Positions 26,663 through 34,246 of a stretch of 34,246 bases of DNA are shown here, one piece after another. The notes under the pieces are model-generated. The model made no database searches. It was not told the origin of the DNA and was given only the letters and a program-made list of their open reading frames with translations. Numbering within the stretch: position 1 is the stretch's first letter; each line of letters opens with the position of its first letter. The DNA lies in contig JADLEL010000103.1 of assembly GCA_020846145.1 (NCBI GenBank), forward strand, positions 1 through 34,246, given 5' to 3'. This DNA is from Pirellulales bacterium (GTDB taxonomy: Bacteria; Planctomycetota; Planctomycetia; Pirellulales; Thermoguttaceae). A program made the position numbers and the translations under genes.

Positions 26663-27742
26663 TCAATGGTACGGAGCGTTTTTGATCGCATCGACCATTG
26701 CCCAGAAGTTTTCCAGCGGCGTATCCAGTTGCACGTGGTGCGTCGGTCCGATGACCAGCCCGCCGTCGCGGCCGATGGTGTCCAACCGCAGCCGCACTTC
26801 CCGCTCGACGTCGGCCGGCGTGCCGAAGGGGAGCGTGTGCTGCTCGTCGATGCTCCCCCAGAAGCACAGCTTATCGCCGAATTTTTGTTTCAACTCCGCC
26901 GGGTCCATCGAGGCGGGCTGCACGGGATTCAACACGTCGAGGCCGATTTCGATCAGGTCGGGGATGATCGGCAGCACGTTCCCGTCGGAATGGTACGCCA
27001 CCTTGACCGCCGGATTGATCGCCTTGAGCGAAGCGATGAAATTCGCCATTCGCGGCTTGAAAAACTTCCGCCACAGCGCGGGAGCGATCAACATGCCGTG
27101 CTGCGCCCCGACGTCGTCGCCGGTCCAGATCATATCCACGCCCATCGCGGTCAGTTTCTTCGCCGCGGTCAGGTGATAGTGGTAGGGGATGTCGAGTATC
27201 CGCTCGGCCAAATCGGGGTCCACGACCAGGTCCATCAACATCTGCTCCAAGCCGCGCAGCGCCCAGGCGGTTTCCCAGATCGTGGTGACGGTTACGCCGA
27301 CGATGAAGTATTCGTCGCGATGTGCGTCGAGCAAGCGCTGCGCTTCGCGGTACAGTTCCGGCCGATGGGGATCGGGTGGACGATAGCCGTTAAGCGCGGC
27401 GGCGTCGGCGAGCGGGTGCCTCTTGACCTCGGTATAGCTGCCCGGGCCGAACTTCGTTTCGTATCGATGCGCGCCCCAATGCACGCCCCATTCATCGACG
27501 TAATCCTCGCCGGCGTAATAGGAGTTCGCCCAGCCGACCGAGGTCAGCAGCATGTCTTCCTCGAGGGCCATTTCCAAGTCGTAGGGATTGCCGCCGCCGT
27601 GCGGATTGTGCTTCTGGAGATTTTTTTGCCCCATGCTCTCGCGGAGCCGAAGGGAAAACTCCGGCGTAAAGCTGATCTGCATCGGGCAGCGGTCCGGTTT
27701 CTCTCTATTCAATGCCAGGGCGACGCGGTCTCGGTGTTTCAT
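26663..27742 (-). CDS. Uroporphyrinogen decarboxylase (UroD/MtaA) superfamily protein
   Basis: A 359-residue TIM-barrel protein of the UroD superfamily: KHRDRVALALNREKPDRCPM at the N-terminus, DMIWTGDDVGAQHGMLIAPALWRKFFKP in the centre, HSDGNV (251-256) and a late IGPTHHV (331-337). It is not HemE, since the N-terminal Arg-rich substrate motif is absent. It is not a standard corrinoid methyltransferase either: MtaA-type enzymes bind zinc with HxC and a later Cys, and here the positions read HSD and His335 or His336. A related group is common in planctomycetes and other polysaccharide degraders next to sugar genes; its reaction is unknown to me. GAGGA lies 5 nt before the ATG. It starts 35 nt past the SMP-30 gene, so the two are likely co-transcribed. 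Confidence 0.82.
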   Translation of the reverse strand: MKHRDRVALALNREKPDRCPMQISFTPEFSLRLRESMGQKNLQKHNPHGGGNPYDLEMALEEDMLLTSVGWANSYYAGEDYVDEWGVHWGAHRYETKFGPGSYTEVKRHPLADAAALNGYRPPDPHRPELYREAQRLLDAHRDEYFIVGVTVTTIWETAWALRGLEQMLMDLVVDPDLAERILDIPYHYHLTAAKKLTAMGVDMIWTGDDVGAQHGMLIAPALWRKFFKPRMANFIASLKAINPAVKVAYHSDGNVLPIIPDLIEIGLDVLNPVQPASMDPAELKQKFGDKLCFWGSIDEQHTLPFGTPADVEREVRLRLDTIGRDGGLVIGPTHHVQLDTPLENFWAMVDAIKNAPYH

Positions 27743-27777
27743 GAGATTCCTCGTTTGTGATTAATATCGTTACGACT

Positions 27778-28680
27778 TCACTGGCTTCCCGCCCCTTGAA
27801 CTCGCATTCGCAATGAATAAAATCCCTTGCTCGCGGTGATGAAGAGCGTCCGCATGTCTTTACCGCCGAAGCACACGTTGGCGGTCCAAGGCTCCGGGAC
27901 GGGAATCTGCGCGATCTGCTTGCCGGATTTATCGAAAACCGTTACGCCCTTGCCCGTCAGATAAACATTGCCTTCCCGGTCGATGGTCATTCCATCGGAC
28001 CCCATATCGCAGAAGAGTCGTTTGCCGGCGAGCCGCCCTTCCGGTTGGATGGCATAAGCGTAAGTTTTGCCCGCGCCGATGTCGGCCACATACAGAATCT
28101 TGCCGTCGGGCGTGCCGATGATGCCGTTGGGCTGTTCGAAGCCCTCCGCGACGCGCGTCGGTTTCTTTCGATCGGCGGAAAGGCGATAGACGGCTTTTTG
28201 CTCCGGTTCCGCCGCATCGCGCTTCCAATACGGCCGTTTGTAGAACGGATCGGTGAAGAAAATGCTTCCGTCGGGATGGATCCAAAGGTCGTTGGGGCCG
28301 TTCAGCTTTTTTCCTTCGAAATCTTTCACCACGACCGTCGCTTTGCCTTGCGGATCGATCCGCCAAAGCTCGTTCTTCTCGTCGGCGCAGGCCCAAAGAT
28401 TTCCTTCGCGGTCGAAGCACAAGCCGTTCGATCGTCCGCAAGGCTTGAGGAACGTGGAGAGTTTGCCCTCGACGCTCCATTTGAGGATGCGATCGTTGGG
28501 CTGATCGGTGAAGAAGACGTCGCCCGCGGCATTCGCGGCGGGACCTTCGGTGAATTCGAAGCCCGACGCCGGCTTTTCCAGTTTCGCGCCGGGAGCGATG
28601 AGGTCCTCGGCATGGAGATTCATTCCGCAAGCGAACGAATACGCGGCGAAAAGAATGGAGCAGGATTTTAGGTTTCTCAT
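27778..28680 (-). CDS. Exported SMP-30/gluconolactonase family protein
   Basis: A 300-residue six-bladed beta-propeller of the SMP-30/gluconolactonase/LRE family, which hydrolyses sugar lactones using one divalent metal. The signal peptide is residues 1-24 (SILFAAYSFACGMN, cleavage near LHA). Signatures are FEFTEGPAANAAGDVFFTD, with the metal-binding Glu in EGP, CGRSNGLCFDREGNLWACAD, LNGPNDLWIHPDGSIFFTDP with the metal-binding Asn, EQPNGIIGTPDGKILYVADIGAGK and GSDGMTIDREGNVYLTG with the catalytic Asp. Start 28680 is the first ATG after a hairpin; the frame also offers GTG codons inside that hairpin. The Shine-Dalgarno is weak. It lies between the GH172 and UroD-like genes on the same strand. 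The lactone substrate is unknown. Confidence 0.88.
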   Translation of the reverse strand: MRNLKSCSILFAAYSFACGMNLHAEDLIAPGAKLEKPASGFEFTEGPAANAAGDVFFTDQPNDRILKWSVEGKLSTFLKPCGRSNGLCFDREGNLWACADEKNELWRIDPQGKATVVVKDFEGKKLNGPNDLWIHPDGSIFFTDPFYKRPYWKRDAAEPEQKAVYRLSADRKKPTRVAEGFEQPNGIIGTPDGKILYVADIGAGKTYAYAIQPEGRLAGKRLFCDMGSDGMTIDREGNVYLTGKGVTVFDKSGKQIAQIPVPEPWTANVCFGGKDMRTLFITASKGFYSLRMRVQGAGSQ

Positions 28681-28696
28681 TTTGGAATTCACCTTC

Positions 28697-28720
28697 GCCC
28701 CCGGTGTATTCACCGGGGGC
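28697..28720. repeat. GCCCCCGGTG hairpin between GH172 and SMP-30 genes
   Basis: GCCCCCGGTG and CACCGGGGGC form a 10-bp hairpin with loop TATT, followed by TAAAT, giving the end sequence GGGGGCTAAAT also seen at 11586-11596. It lies in the 67-nt spacer between two co-directional genes and may dampen read-through. Confidence 0.75.
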
Positions 28721-28747
28721 TAAATGGTTAAACCGGCGGAAAACTGC

Positions 28748-30841
28748 TTATTCGACCTTCATCCAGAGCGAATCGAGGCCGACGACGCCGGGTTCGATAC
28801 ACTCCAGTTCGACGGTCCGCAATCCGGCCTTGACCTCGACCGGCTGAAAATTCACGTTCAGCACGCGCGGCGCGAAGGCGGAACGCAGGGGGATGTCGGC
28901 CGCATTGCTATAGACCGTCAGCGGCTTGCCGTCGAGGAACGCCCGCACGACGGCGCCGTCCGGGCGGTGGACGGCGATCAGGTGCAATGATAGCTTTCCA
29001 TCCTTTTCGACCGGCAGGGCGAATTTCAGCTTCCCGCCCTTTTCGGCTTGCCATTGGGCGACGTGCAGATGCGTGGCCAACGGCAGGGGGACGGTTTCCA
29101 ACTTGCCGGCGGTGGTTTCCGTCTTGAGGTCGTCGAAGTGGAGGATTTTTGCGCCGGTGGCCCCGCCGGCCGCCTGAATATCTCTTCGCGGTAGCGGCTG
29201 AATTTTCATATCGGCGGGCATCAGGGCGCGGTGGTCGTCGATCGAGTCGGGTCGGGCGTAGTAATACGCGATCCGCGCATAGCTCAAGCCCGGCGTGGGC
29301 GAGTGCGCGCACAACTCGATAATCGCGGCGAGCGATTTCTCGAAAGGCACGGCATCGAGAACTTGGAAGCGGTGATTCGAGATAAAACCGGCGGTGTCCG
29401 GGCCGGAATCGAGCGGTTGGCCGCAGTAGGGATGCGCGAAGAGGTCGGGGCGGCTCCAGGAATAGTTGAAGTAATCTTCCGAACCGGTGCCGAACACCGA
29501 CGGGGCCTTCTCGCCATCGACGAGGAACTTTTCGTCGCCTTCTCCCCACCAGTTGCCGCCCGCCGTCGGCACGCCGGTCGGATTCATAATCATCGCGGCG
29601 CAACCCACGAAGACGCCCTTGCCGATCGCGAAGGCGTAGGGCAGGTCGATCATCGTGCGGCTCGCGAATAAATCGGGATCGACGCGCCACTTGGCGTGGA
29701 AATACATCGAGCCGTCGTCCCATTTCCAGGGCGAAACGCGAATGCGGCCTTCGAGTTCCACCGGCATCGCCGTGTGGTTCACGATTTCCAGCCGCACGGT
29801 CTTTCGGTAAGGCATGACGAACCGGCAGGTCATCGTACCGTCGGCCGCGACGGTGAAGGGCAGGCTCGAAAACGGATTGATCCCGGGACCGGAGGCGAAG
29901 AAATCGCCCAACGGCGCTTCCACTTGCGGACGCTGCGAGAAGTCGAAGGAAATTCGCAAGAGGCAACCGCGGAGCGCTTCGTCCAACTTTTCGGCGCGGA
30001 TTTTCAGGATCAACTCCCTGACGGCCGCGGATTCTTTTTGGTCGAGCGTCTCGGTCCAGGAGCGGTTGGATTCGATCGTTGCCGCAAGCGGCGCCGTAGT
30101 GCCTTCCTCGCCTCCGGTCGGATTCGTCAGTCCGCCGACGGCGGCGCGAAGTTGCGGCTCGAATTTTTTCAAATCCGTTTTCGGATCGAAAGTTTTTACG
30201 ATGGTCCCGTCGGCATACTCGCGAATTTGAAGATGGTAGAAGTGAAGGTCCAGCAGGTTTCCTTCCCAAGTTATTTTCAGGCCGCGGGAGTAGGGGATGG
30301 GAAGATAATCGGCGTCTTGCTGGATGAAGGCGTTTTTCGCATCGAGTTCGATGCCCGCGGCTTTCAGGTAATAGGCCGAACGGCGGGCGAGGAATTCGTA
30401 AGCGGGGCCTTCGTAGATGAGCGTGCCGTCATTGGCGTTTTCGCCTTCCGCCGGCGGATCGAGATAGACGCGCAGTACGCCTTCCATGCCCGCCGACCAG
30501 CCGCGGACGATCGCGCCCGGACGGCGAACGTCGGCGAGGAGATAGAGTCCCGGCTTGCCGCCTTCCGGCTGGCGCAAGGTTTTCGCGAATCCGGGAATCG
30601 GCTCGCCGCCGAAACCGTCGGCATTCGAGAACCAGCCCGGCGCTTCGGGCGTGGTCGAGCGGCGGTCGTAACTCGAGAACTGCACGTCGCGGTACGTCGG
30701 TTGGGGCCAGCGGGCAAGCGCGGCCAGGTCCGTCATCTCCTCAAGCAGCGTGCCCGTGGTAATGGTGCGTGCCGCCGGTTCGGCGGACTGGGCCGCGGCA
30801 ACGGCGAGACTTAGAGCGAGCAGGGAAAATAAACTCTTCAT
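28748..30841 (-). CDS. Exported GH172 (DUF2961) family protein
   Basis: A 697-residue exported protein with signal peptide residues 1-20 (LFSLLALSLAVAAAQ, cleavage near QSA). The core is a DUF2961 domain, now glycoside hydrolase family GH172, whose known members act on alpha-D-fructofuranosides and alpha-D-arabinofuranosides. Visible signatures are FSSYDRRS near residue 58, GNWWGEGDEKFLVDGE (about 429-444) and FGTGSEDYFNYSW (about 450-462), with conserved Glu residues that are likely catalytic. Residues about 560-697 form an extra C-terminal beta domain. The start is the second ATG, with GGAG 6 nt upstream; the first ATG overlaps that site. It opens a minus-strand run with the SMP-30 and UroD-like genes and is divergent from the 1002-residue protein. 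Substrate is not predictable from sequence alone. Confidence 0.87.
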   Translation of the reverse strand: MKSLFSLLALSLAVAAAQSAEPAARTITTGTLLEEMTDLAALARWPQPTYRDVQFSSYDRRSTTPEAPGWFSNADGFGGEPIPGFAKTLRQPEGGKPGLYLLADVRRPGAIVRGWSAGMEGVLRVYLDPPAEGENANDGTLIYEGPAYEFLARRSAYYLKAAGIELDAKNAFIQQDADYLPIPYSRGLKITWEGNLLDLHFYHLQIREYADGTIVKTFDPKTDLKKFEPQLRAAVGGLTNPTGGEEGTTAPLAATIESNRSWTETLDQKESAAVRELILKIRAEKLDEALRGCLLRISFDFSQRPQVEAPLGDFFASGPGINPFSSLPFTVAADGTMTCRFVMPYRKTVRLEIVNHTAMPVELEGRIRVSPWKWDDGSMYFHAKWRVDPDLFASRTMIDLPYAFAIGKGVFVGCAAMIMNPTGVPTAGGNWWGEGDEKFLVDGEKAPSVFGTGSEDYFNYSWSRPDLFAHPYCGQPLDSGPDTAGFISNHRFQVLDAVPFEKSLAAIIELCAHSPTPGLSYARIAYYYARPDSIDDHRALMPADMKIQPLPRRDIQAAGGATGAKILHFDDLKTETTAGKLETVPLPLATHLHVAQWQAEKGGKLKFALPVEKDGKLSLHLIAVHRPDGAVVRAFLDGKPLTVYSNAADIPLRSAFAPRVLNVNFQPVEVKAGLRTVELECIEPGVVGLDSLWMKVE

Positions 30842-30952
30842 CGCGTTCTCCATTCAATGGAACATTATGATTGGGCAACTCGGCAAAATTCCTATTCTAA
30901 TGTGGCGCGGCATGGATAGGCAACCGCCTGGGCAGACTATTATAATGGTCCG

Positions 30953-31030
30953 TAGGACAGGTTTCCAACCTGTCGTTCGATATCAACCAAGTTTCACCGC
31001 TTCAAATGACAGGTTGCAAACCTTTCCCTA
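30953..31030. repeat. TAGGACAGGTTTCCAACCTG inverted repeat
   Basis: Left arm TAGGACAGGTTTCCAACCTG(TC) at 30953-30974 and right arm GACAGGTTGCAAACC... at 31008-31030 are inverted with few mismatches. Each arm also contains AGGTT/AACCT. It lies 20 nt upstream of the ATG at 31050, in the divergent promoter region, so it would form a hairpin in the leader of that gene. Confidence 0.8.
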
Positions 31031-31049
31031 CCGTAAAAGGAACCTAGCC

Positions 31050-34000
31050 ATGATCGACCGAATCGGAAGGTGGATGTTCGTCGTACTCGCCGGATGGGCT
31101 TTTTCTTGTCTCGCCATCGGCGGGCAAGCGGTTCGCGCCGCGGCAAGCCCGGCCCGGCTTGAAAACGGGCGCGTTCGCGTCGCTTTCGACCTTGCCCAAG
31201 GAACGTACGATTTATCGGATGTGGCGGCGGATCGGACAGTCATTAAGGGAGCTTGCGCGGAAGTCGCCGAGTGGACGACGAAGGACGCCGCTTACGCGCG
31301 GACGGCGAAAAACGCCGACGTTGCCGACGAGCTTGGAAAGGGGCGAAGTTTGACGGTCGAATGCGCGGCCGTCGGCAAACCATCGCTGCTGCTGGAATTC
31401 CGCCTTTACGACGGCAAGCCGTTTGTCGCGATCCGCGGCGGCTGGAAGAATACATCGCAGGAGCCGCTGCGGGTGCATGACTTCCGGCCCATGACCGGCG
31501 GCACCGTACTCGCCGGCGGCCGGTGGAGCGACGTCCGCACGCTGACGGCCAACACCGCCTGCATCGATCCCCGCGTCGAGCGTTCGCCATTCGCGAGCTG
31601 CGCCAACAACTTGTTGCTCACTTTCAAGCGCGACGGCCGGCGTTGCTCCTTGGTTCTCGGCGCGCTGAAAACCGCCGAGTTCACGAAATGGACGCACACG
31701 CTGCCGGAAGGCGATTTGAGCGTGCGCGAAACCGCCTTGGACCACTCGCTGCCGGGATGCAAGTTGGCGGCGTATCTGGACTGCGGCAGCGACGCCCGCC
31801 GTTTGCCGCGCCCCGGCGTGAAGCTCAGTCTCGAACAAGGGACGAGCTATCGCTTCAATCCGTATTATTTTCCCGTTTCGTTTTCGGGCAGGGCCGAATG
31901 CGACCTGATTTCGTCGATCGTTTTTCACGAAAAAGCCGTCGAGTTCGCGGCCTCCAAGCTCGATCCCGGCAAACGCTATATTCTCGGCTTCTCGTGGTGG
32001 GACGCCAACGCCGACGGCCGCGTTGGAACCGTCGCGGCCCTCGATAAAAACGGCAAATCCCACACGCTGGCCGAGAAGTTAAAACTCCCGTCCGGCCGCG
32101 GCGAGCAAGGCATCCCCCGCGAATACGCCTTGGCGATTCCGCGGGACGCCTATGCCGACGGCACGCTCGCCCTCGAATTTTCCAACGCGGCGGCGGTGCC
32201 GAATATCGCCGTTTCGGAAGTTTGGCTCTGGGAAACCGAGAACGATCGGGCGATTCCGCAAGAATGGGCCGATGGCCGCGCCGTTTCCCAATCGCCGCCT
32301 TCAACCGCGTCGCCTTCGGCAATTAGCGCGGTCCTCGAAGCCGGCGATCCGGTGGGCAAGCTCATCGAGCCGGGCGAAACCTATCTGCCCGATGACGACT
32401 TCTACGTCGATTTTCTCACGGCCGATCCTTTCGCGGCGTTGGAAAGCTACGCCCAACAGTTGAAGGCGGCCACGCACGCCCAGCCGAATCCCTACGATTT
32501 CCCCACCGTTTGCGCCTGGTATGTCGGCGTGTGGCGGACGAAGGGCGCGCAGAACCATCCCGAAAAGAGCACCTACAAGATCAACACCACGCCGGGCATC
32601 GTCGAGGAGGCGGCGGAGATAAAAAAATGCGGATTCCTGAACTACTCCCGCGCGGCGGCCCGGCTGGTGCCCGACAATTACACGCCCGACAACCCGCAGG
32701 GCTGGTGGGACGACGAGCACTGGCGGCAACACGGCCTCTACGCGGTCCCCTACGAAACGACCGAAAAATACGCCCGCGGCGTTCACCAAAACGGCTGCCT
32801 GGCCTTCACCTACTTCCAATCGGTGAATACCAGCGAGGATTTTCGCAAATCGCACGTCGATTGGCTCTGCGGCAAGGATGAGAAGCGCACGCTCGATTAC
32901 ACCCTGCCCGCGGTCCAGGAACATCTGCGCAAGGTCTTTGCCGCCATGCGCGGCAACATCGACGGCCTGATGTTCGATTACGCCGACGAGCTGTGGGGCG
33001 ACGAAGCGGTGAAGGGCGGGTTCGCCGATCCGCGAGTTACGAGCACGGGCTACTATCGTACGCTCTATCGCTTTGCTAAGGAGGGGCTGGGGCCGAACTC
33101 GTGGGTCCACGAGCGGAATCTGTTCCGGCCCAACAACGATCTGACGCTGGGCATCATCGACCTGCAGCGGACCTCGAACGATACGGACAAGATCACGCCG
33201 GAACTGCTCACCCGCAGCGGCCTGCGCTGGTACAAGAATCGGGTCGTGATCAATTACGACATGGACTCGAAGGAACTCACCAACGGTTGGAAGATTCCCG
33301 GCTGGGCCGGCGCCGACGCCGACGGCCGCCGCATGATGCTCACGATGGCCTACGTGGCCTCGGGCCGGTTGCTCATGGCGAATTCTTTCCGCGACCTCTC
33401 GAAGGAGACGCTGCACGATCTGACGCGGGTCTTCCCTTTTCCGACCGAGCCGAAGAGCGCCCGGCCGATCGACGCCTTTTCTCATGCGGGCTTTCCGCGA
33501 GTTTACGATTTCGCCGTCAGCCCGCGATGGCATCAACTCACGCTCTACAACAACACTTTGCCCACGCGGGAAGAGACTCTTACCGTGCCGCTGGCCGGGG
33601 AGCAGGTTTCCGGCGCGCTCGGGCTGGACCCGGCGAAGGAGTATTACTTTTACGATTTCTGGAACGACCGTTTCGCCGGACGGTTGAAAGGTTCCGACTC
33701 GCTCGTGCAAAAATTGCGGCCCGGCGAGGCGCGGATGCTCGCGGTGCATGAAGTCGAGCCGAATCCGCAGTTTCTGGCCACCGATCGGCACCTCATGCAA
33801 GGCTATCTCGATCTGACGAAGCAGCCCGAATGGAACGGCGCGAAGAAAACGCTTTCCGGCGTCTCGAAAGTCGTCGCCGGCGAGCCGTACCGCGTCATCT
33901 TGGCGACGAACGGCTACAAACCGCTTGCGGCGGTAGTTTCGGGAAAAGGCGCGAAAGCCGAGGTCGAACCGTTGGATGCCGCCCGCGGCCTGGCGGTACT

Positions 34001-34058
34001 GACATTGGAATCTCCCGATAACGCCGCCGCCGAGTGGACGGTGACTTTTGGAAGATAA
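31050..34058 (+). CDS. Large exported glycosidase-like protein, family unclear
   Basis: A 1002-residue exported protein. The signal peptide is residues 1-30 (WMFVVLAGWAFSCLAIGGQ, cleavage near VRA). Residues 30-320 look like a beta-sandwich domain (LENGRVRVAFDLAQGTYDLSD, GRWSDVRTLTANTACID). A second beta domain at about 290-420 resembles a carbohydrate-binding module. Residues about 470-800 look like a TIM barrel: FPTVCAWYVGVW, then GLMFDYADELWGDE with Asp643 and Asp646, then GIIDLQRTSNDTDK with Asp704, then VVINYDMDS. These placements recall clan GH-D/GH31/GH36 enzymes, but I cannot assign a family or catalytic residues with confidence. The C-terminus is again beta-rich. The start at 31050 has AAGGA 8 nt upstream and begins the signal peptide; the frame upstream is antisense to the GH172 gene. 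Divergent pairing with the GH172 operon suggests a shared substrate. Confidence 0.8.
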   Translation: MIDRIGRWMFVVLAGWAFSCLAIGGQAVRAAASPARLENGRVRVAFDLAQGTYDLSDVAADRTVIKGACAEVAEWTTKDAAYARTAKNADVADELGKGRSLTVECAAVGKPSLLLEFRLYDGKPFVAIRGGWKNTSQEPLRVHDFRPMTGGTVLAGGRWSDVRTLTANTACIDPRVERSPFASCANNLLLTFKRDGRRCSLVLGALKTAEFTKWTHTLPEGDLSVRETALDHSLPGCKLAAYLDCGSDARRLPRPGVKLSLEQGTSYRFNPYYFPVSFSGRAECDLISSIVFHEKAVEFAASKLDPGKRYILGFSWWDANADGRVGTVAALDKNGKSHTLAEKLKLPSGRGEQGIPREYALAIPRDAYADGTLALEFSNAAAVPNIAVSEVWLWETENDRAIPQEWADGRAVSQSPPSTASPSAISAVLEAGDPVGKLIEPGETYLPDDDFYVDFLTADPFAALESYAQQLKAATHAQPNPYDFPTVCAWYVGVWRTKGAQNHPEKSTYKINTTPGIVEEAAEIKKCGFLNYSRAAARLVPDNYTPDNPQGWWDDEHWRQHGLYAVPYETTEKYARGVHQNGCLAFTYFQSVNTSEDFRKSHVDWLCGKDEKRTLDYTLPAVQEHLRKVFAAMRGNIDGLMFDYADELWGDEAVKGGFADPRVTSTGYYRTLYRFAKEGLGPNSWVHERNLFRPNNDLTLGIIDLQRTSNDTDKITPELLTRSGLRWYKNRVVINYDMDSKELTNGWKIPGWAGADADGRRMMLTMAYVASGRLLMANSFRDLSKETLHDLTRVFPFPTEPKSARPIDAFSHAGFPRVYDFAVSPRWHQLTLYNNTLPTREETLTVPLAGEQVSGALGLDPAKEYYFYDFWNDRFAGRLKGSDSLVQKLRPGEARMLAVHEVEPNPQFLATDRHLMQGYLDLTKQPEWNGAKKTLSGVSKVVAGEPYRVILATNGYKPLAAVVSGKGAKAEVEPLDAARGLAVLTLESPDNAAAEWTVTFGR

Positions 34059-34067
34059 GCCGGCTTC

Positions 34068-34246
34068 GTAATCGTTCACGCCCCGGTCGGGGACTGGTCC
34101 ATTTTTCGGCGGGAAAACATATTTTGTGGACAAACGGTAGGCCGAAAACATGGACCTGTCCCCTTCCCGCGGCGCGAGGGGGACAGTCCCATTTTCGCGG
34201 CGATTAAGCACTTTTACGGCGCCATCATCTTTTGCGCCGCGAAAAT
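34068..34246 (+). repeat. 205-bp two-module palindromic element (second copy, cut by window end)
   Basis: The first 179 bases of the element described at 24430-24634, same orientation, about nine substitutions and no gaps. It begins ten bases after the stop of the 1002-residue gene. The right end with its terminal repeat lies beyond the window. Confidence 0.9.

Noticed and set aside
30750..31049. Upstream extension of the 1002-residue gene by 100 codons
   Set aside because: It overlaps the start of the divergent GH172 gene and a repeat; the signal peptide and Shine-Dalgarno place the start at 31050.

Overview
The window looks like a chromosomal segment of a Gram-negative planctomycete, most likely of the Pirellulales type. 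This rests on several traits seen together: tandem HAF-repeat PEP-CTERM proteins, a fused SecDF with a duplicated domain, a tiny Lys/Ala-rich histone-like protein, LpxB and an outer-membrane barrel protein, a GH172 (DUF2961) sugar hydrolase with a SMP-30-like partner, and spacers crowded with palindromic repeats. The taxonomy is an inference. No rRNA, tRNA, CRISPR array, transposase, integrase or phage gene was found.

Layout. 1-529: leader and spacer. 530-2762 (+): two tandem secreted HAF-repeat PEP-CTERM proteins. 2823-7558 (-): a nitrogen-control cluster in the order amtB, glnK, glnD, with a clear sigma-54 promoter at 7677-7692. 7797-8354 (-): PduO-type cobalamin adenosyltransferase. 8641-8757 (-): 38-residue histone-like protein starting at GTG. 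9079-11249 (-): lpxB followed by an M50 site-2 protease. 11620-12699 (-) and 12909-13853 (+): a divergent pair, a TPR-like exported protein and malate dehydrogenase. 14155-15708 (-): RNase Y. 15709-16916: a long stretch with one doubtful ORF. 16917-17927 (+): tilS. 18001-21697 (-): yajC and a fused secDF. 22077-23396 (+): a ketoacyl-synthase homologue without its catalytic Cys. 23611-24423 (+): YmdB phosphodiesterase. 24754-30841 (-): GH172 protein, SMP-30 protein, UroD-like protein and a barrel porin. 31050-34058 (+): a divergent 1002-residue exported glycosidase-like protein.

How the genes work together. AmtB, GlnK and GlnD are the ammonium channel, its PII regulator and the enzyme that modifies PII; Tyr51 of GlnK is intact and the promoter is of the nitrogen-controlled class. 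YajC and SecDF assist Sec export, which the many signal-peptide proteins here need. The right-hand third resembles a small carbohydrate-use locus with an outer-membrane channel, two exported hydrolase-like proteins and a lactonase-like protein.

The most distinctive feature is the repeat content. At least six kinds of palindromic or inverted repeat fill the spacers. One, built from arms beginning GGGGACTGTC, also sits in frame inside lpxB and adds exactly 27 codons. A 205-bp element that carries the same arms lies just after the stop codons of two plus-strand genes. C-rich 7-bp repeats sit directly in front of the starts of glnD, mdh and ymdB, where no Shine-Dalgarno sequence is visible. Other points worth a second look are the Cys-less ketoacyl synthase, the duplicated SecF periplasmic domain, and the Cys-tailed mini-histone.
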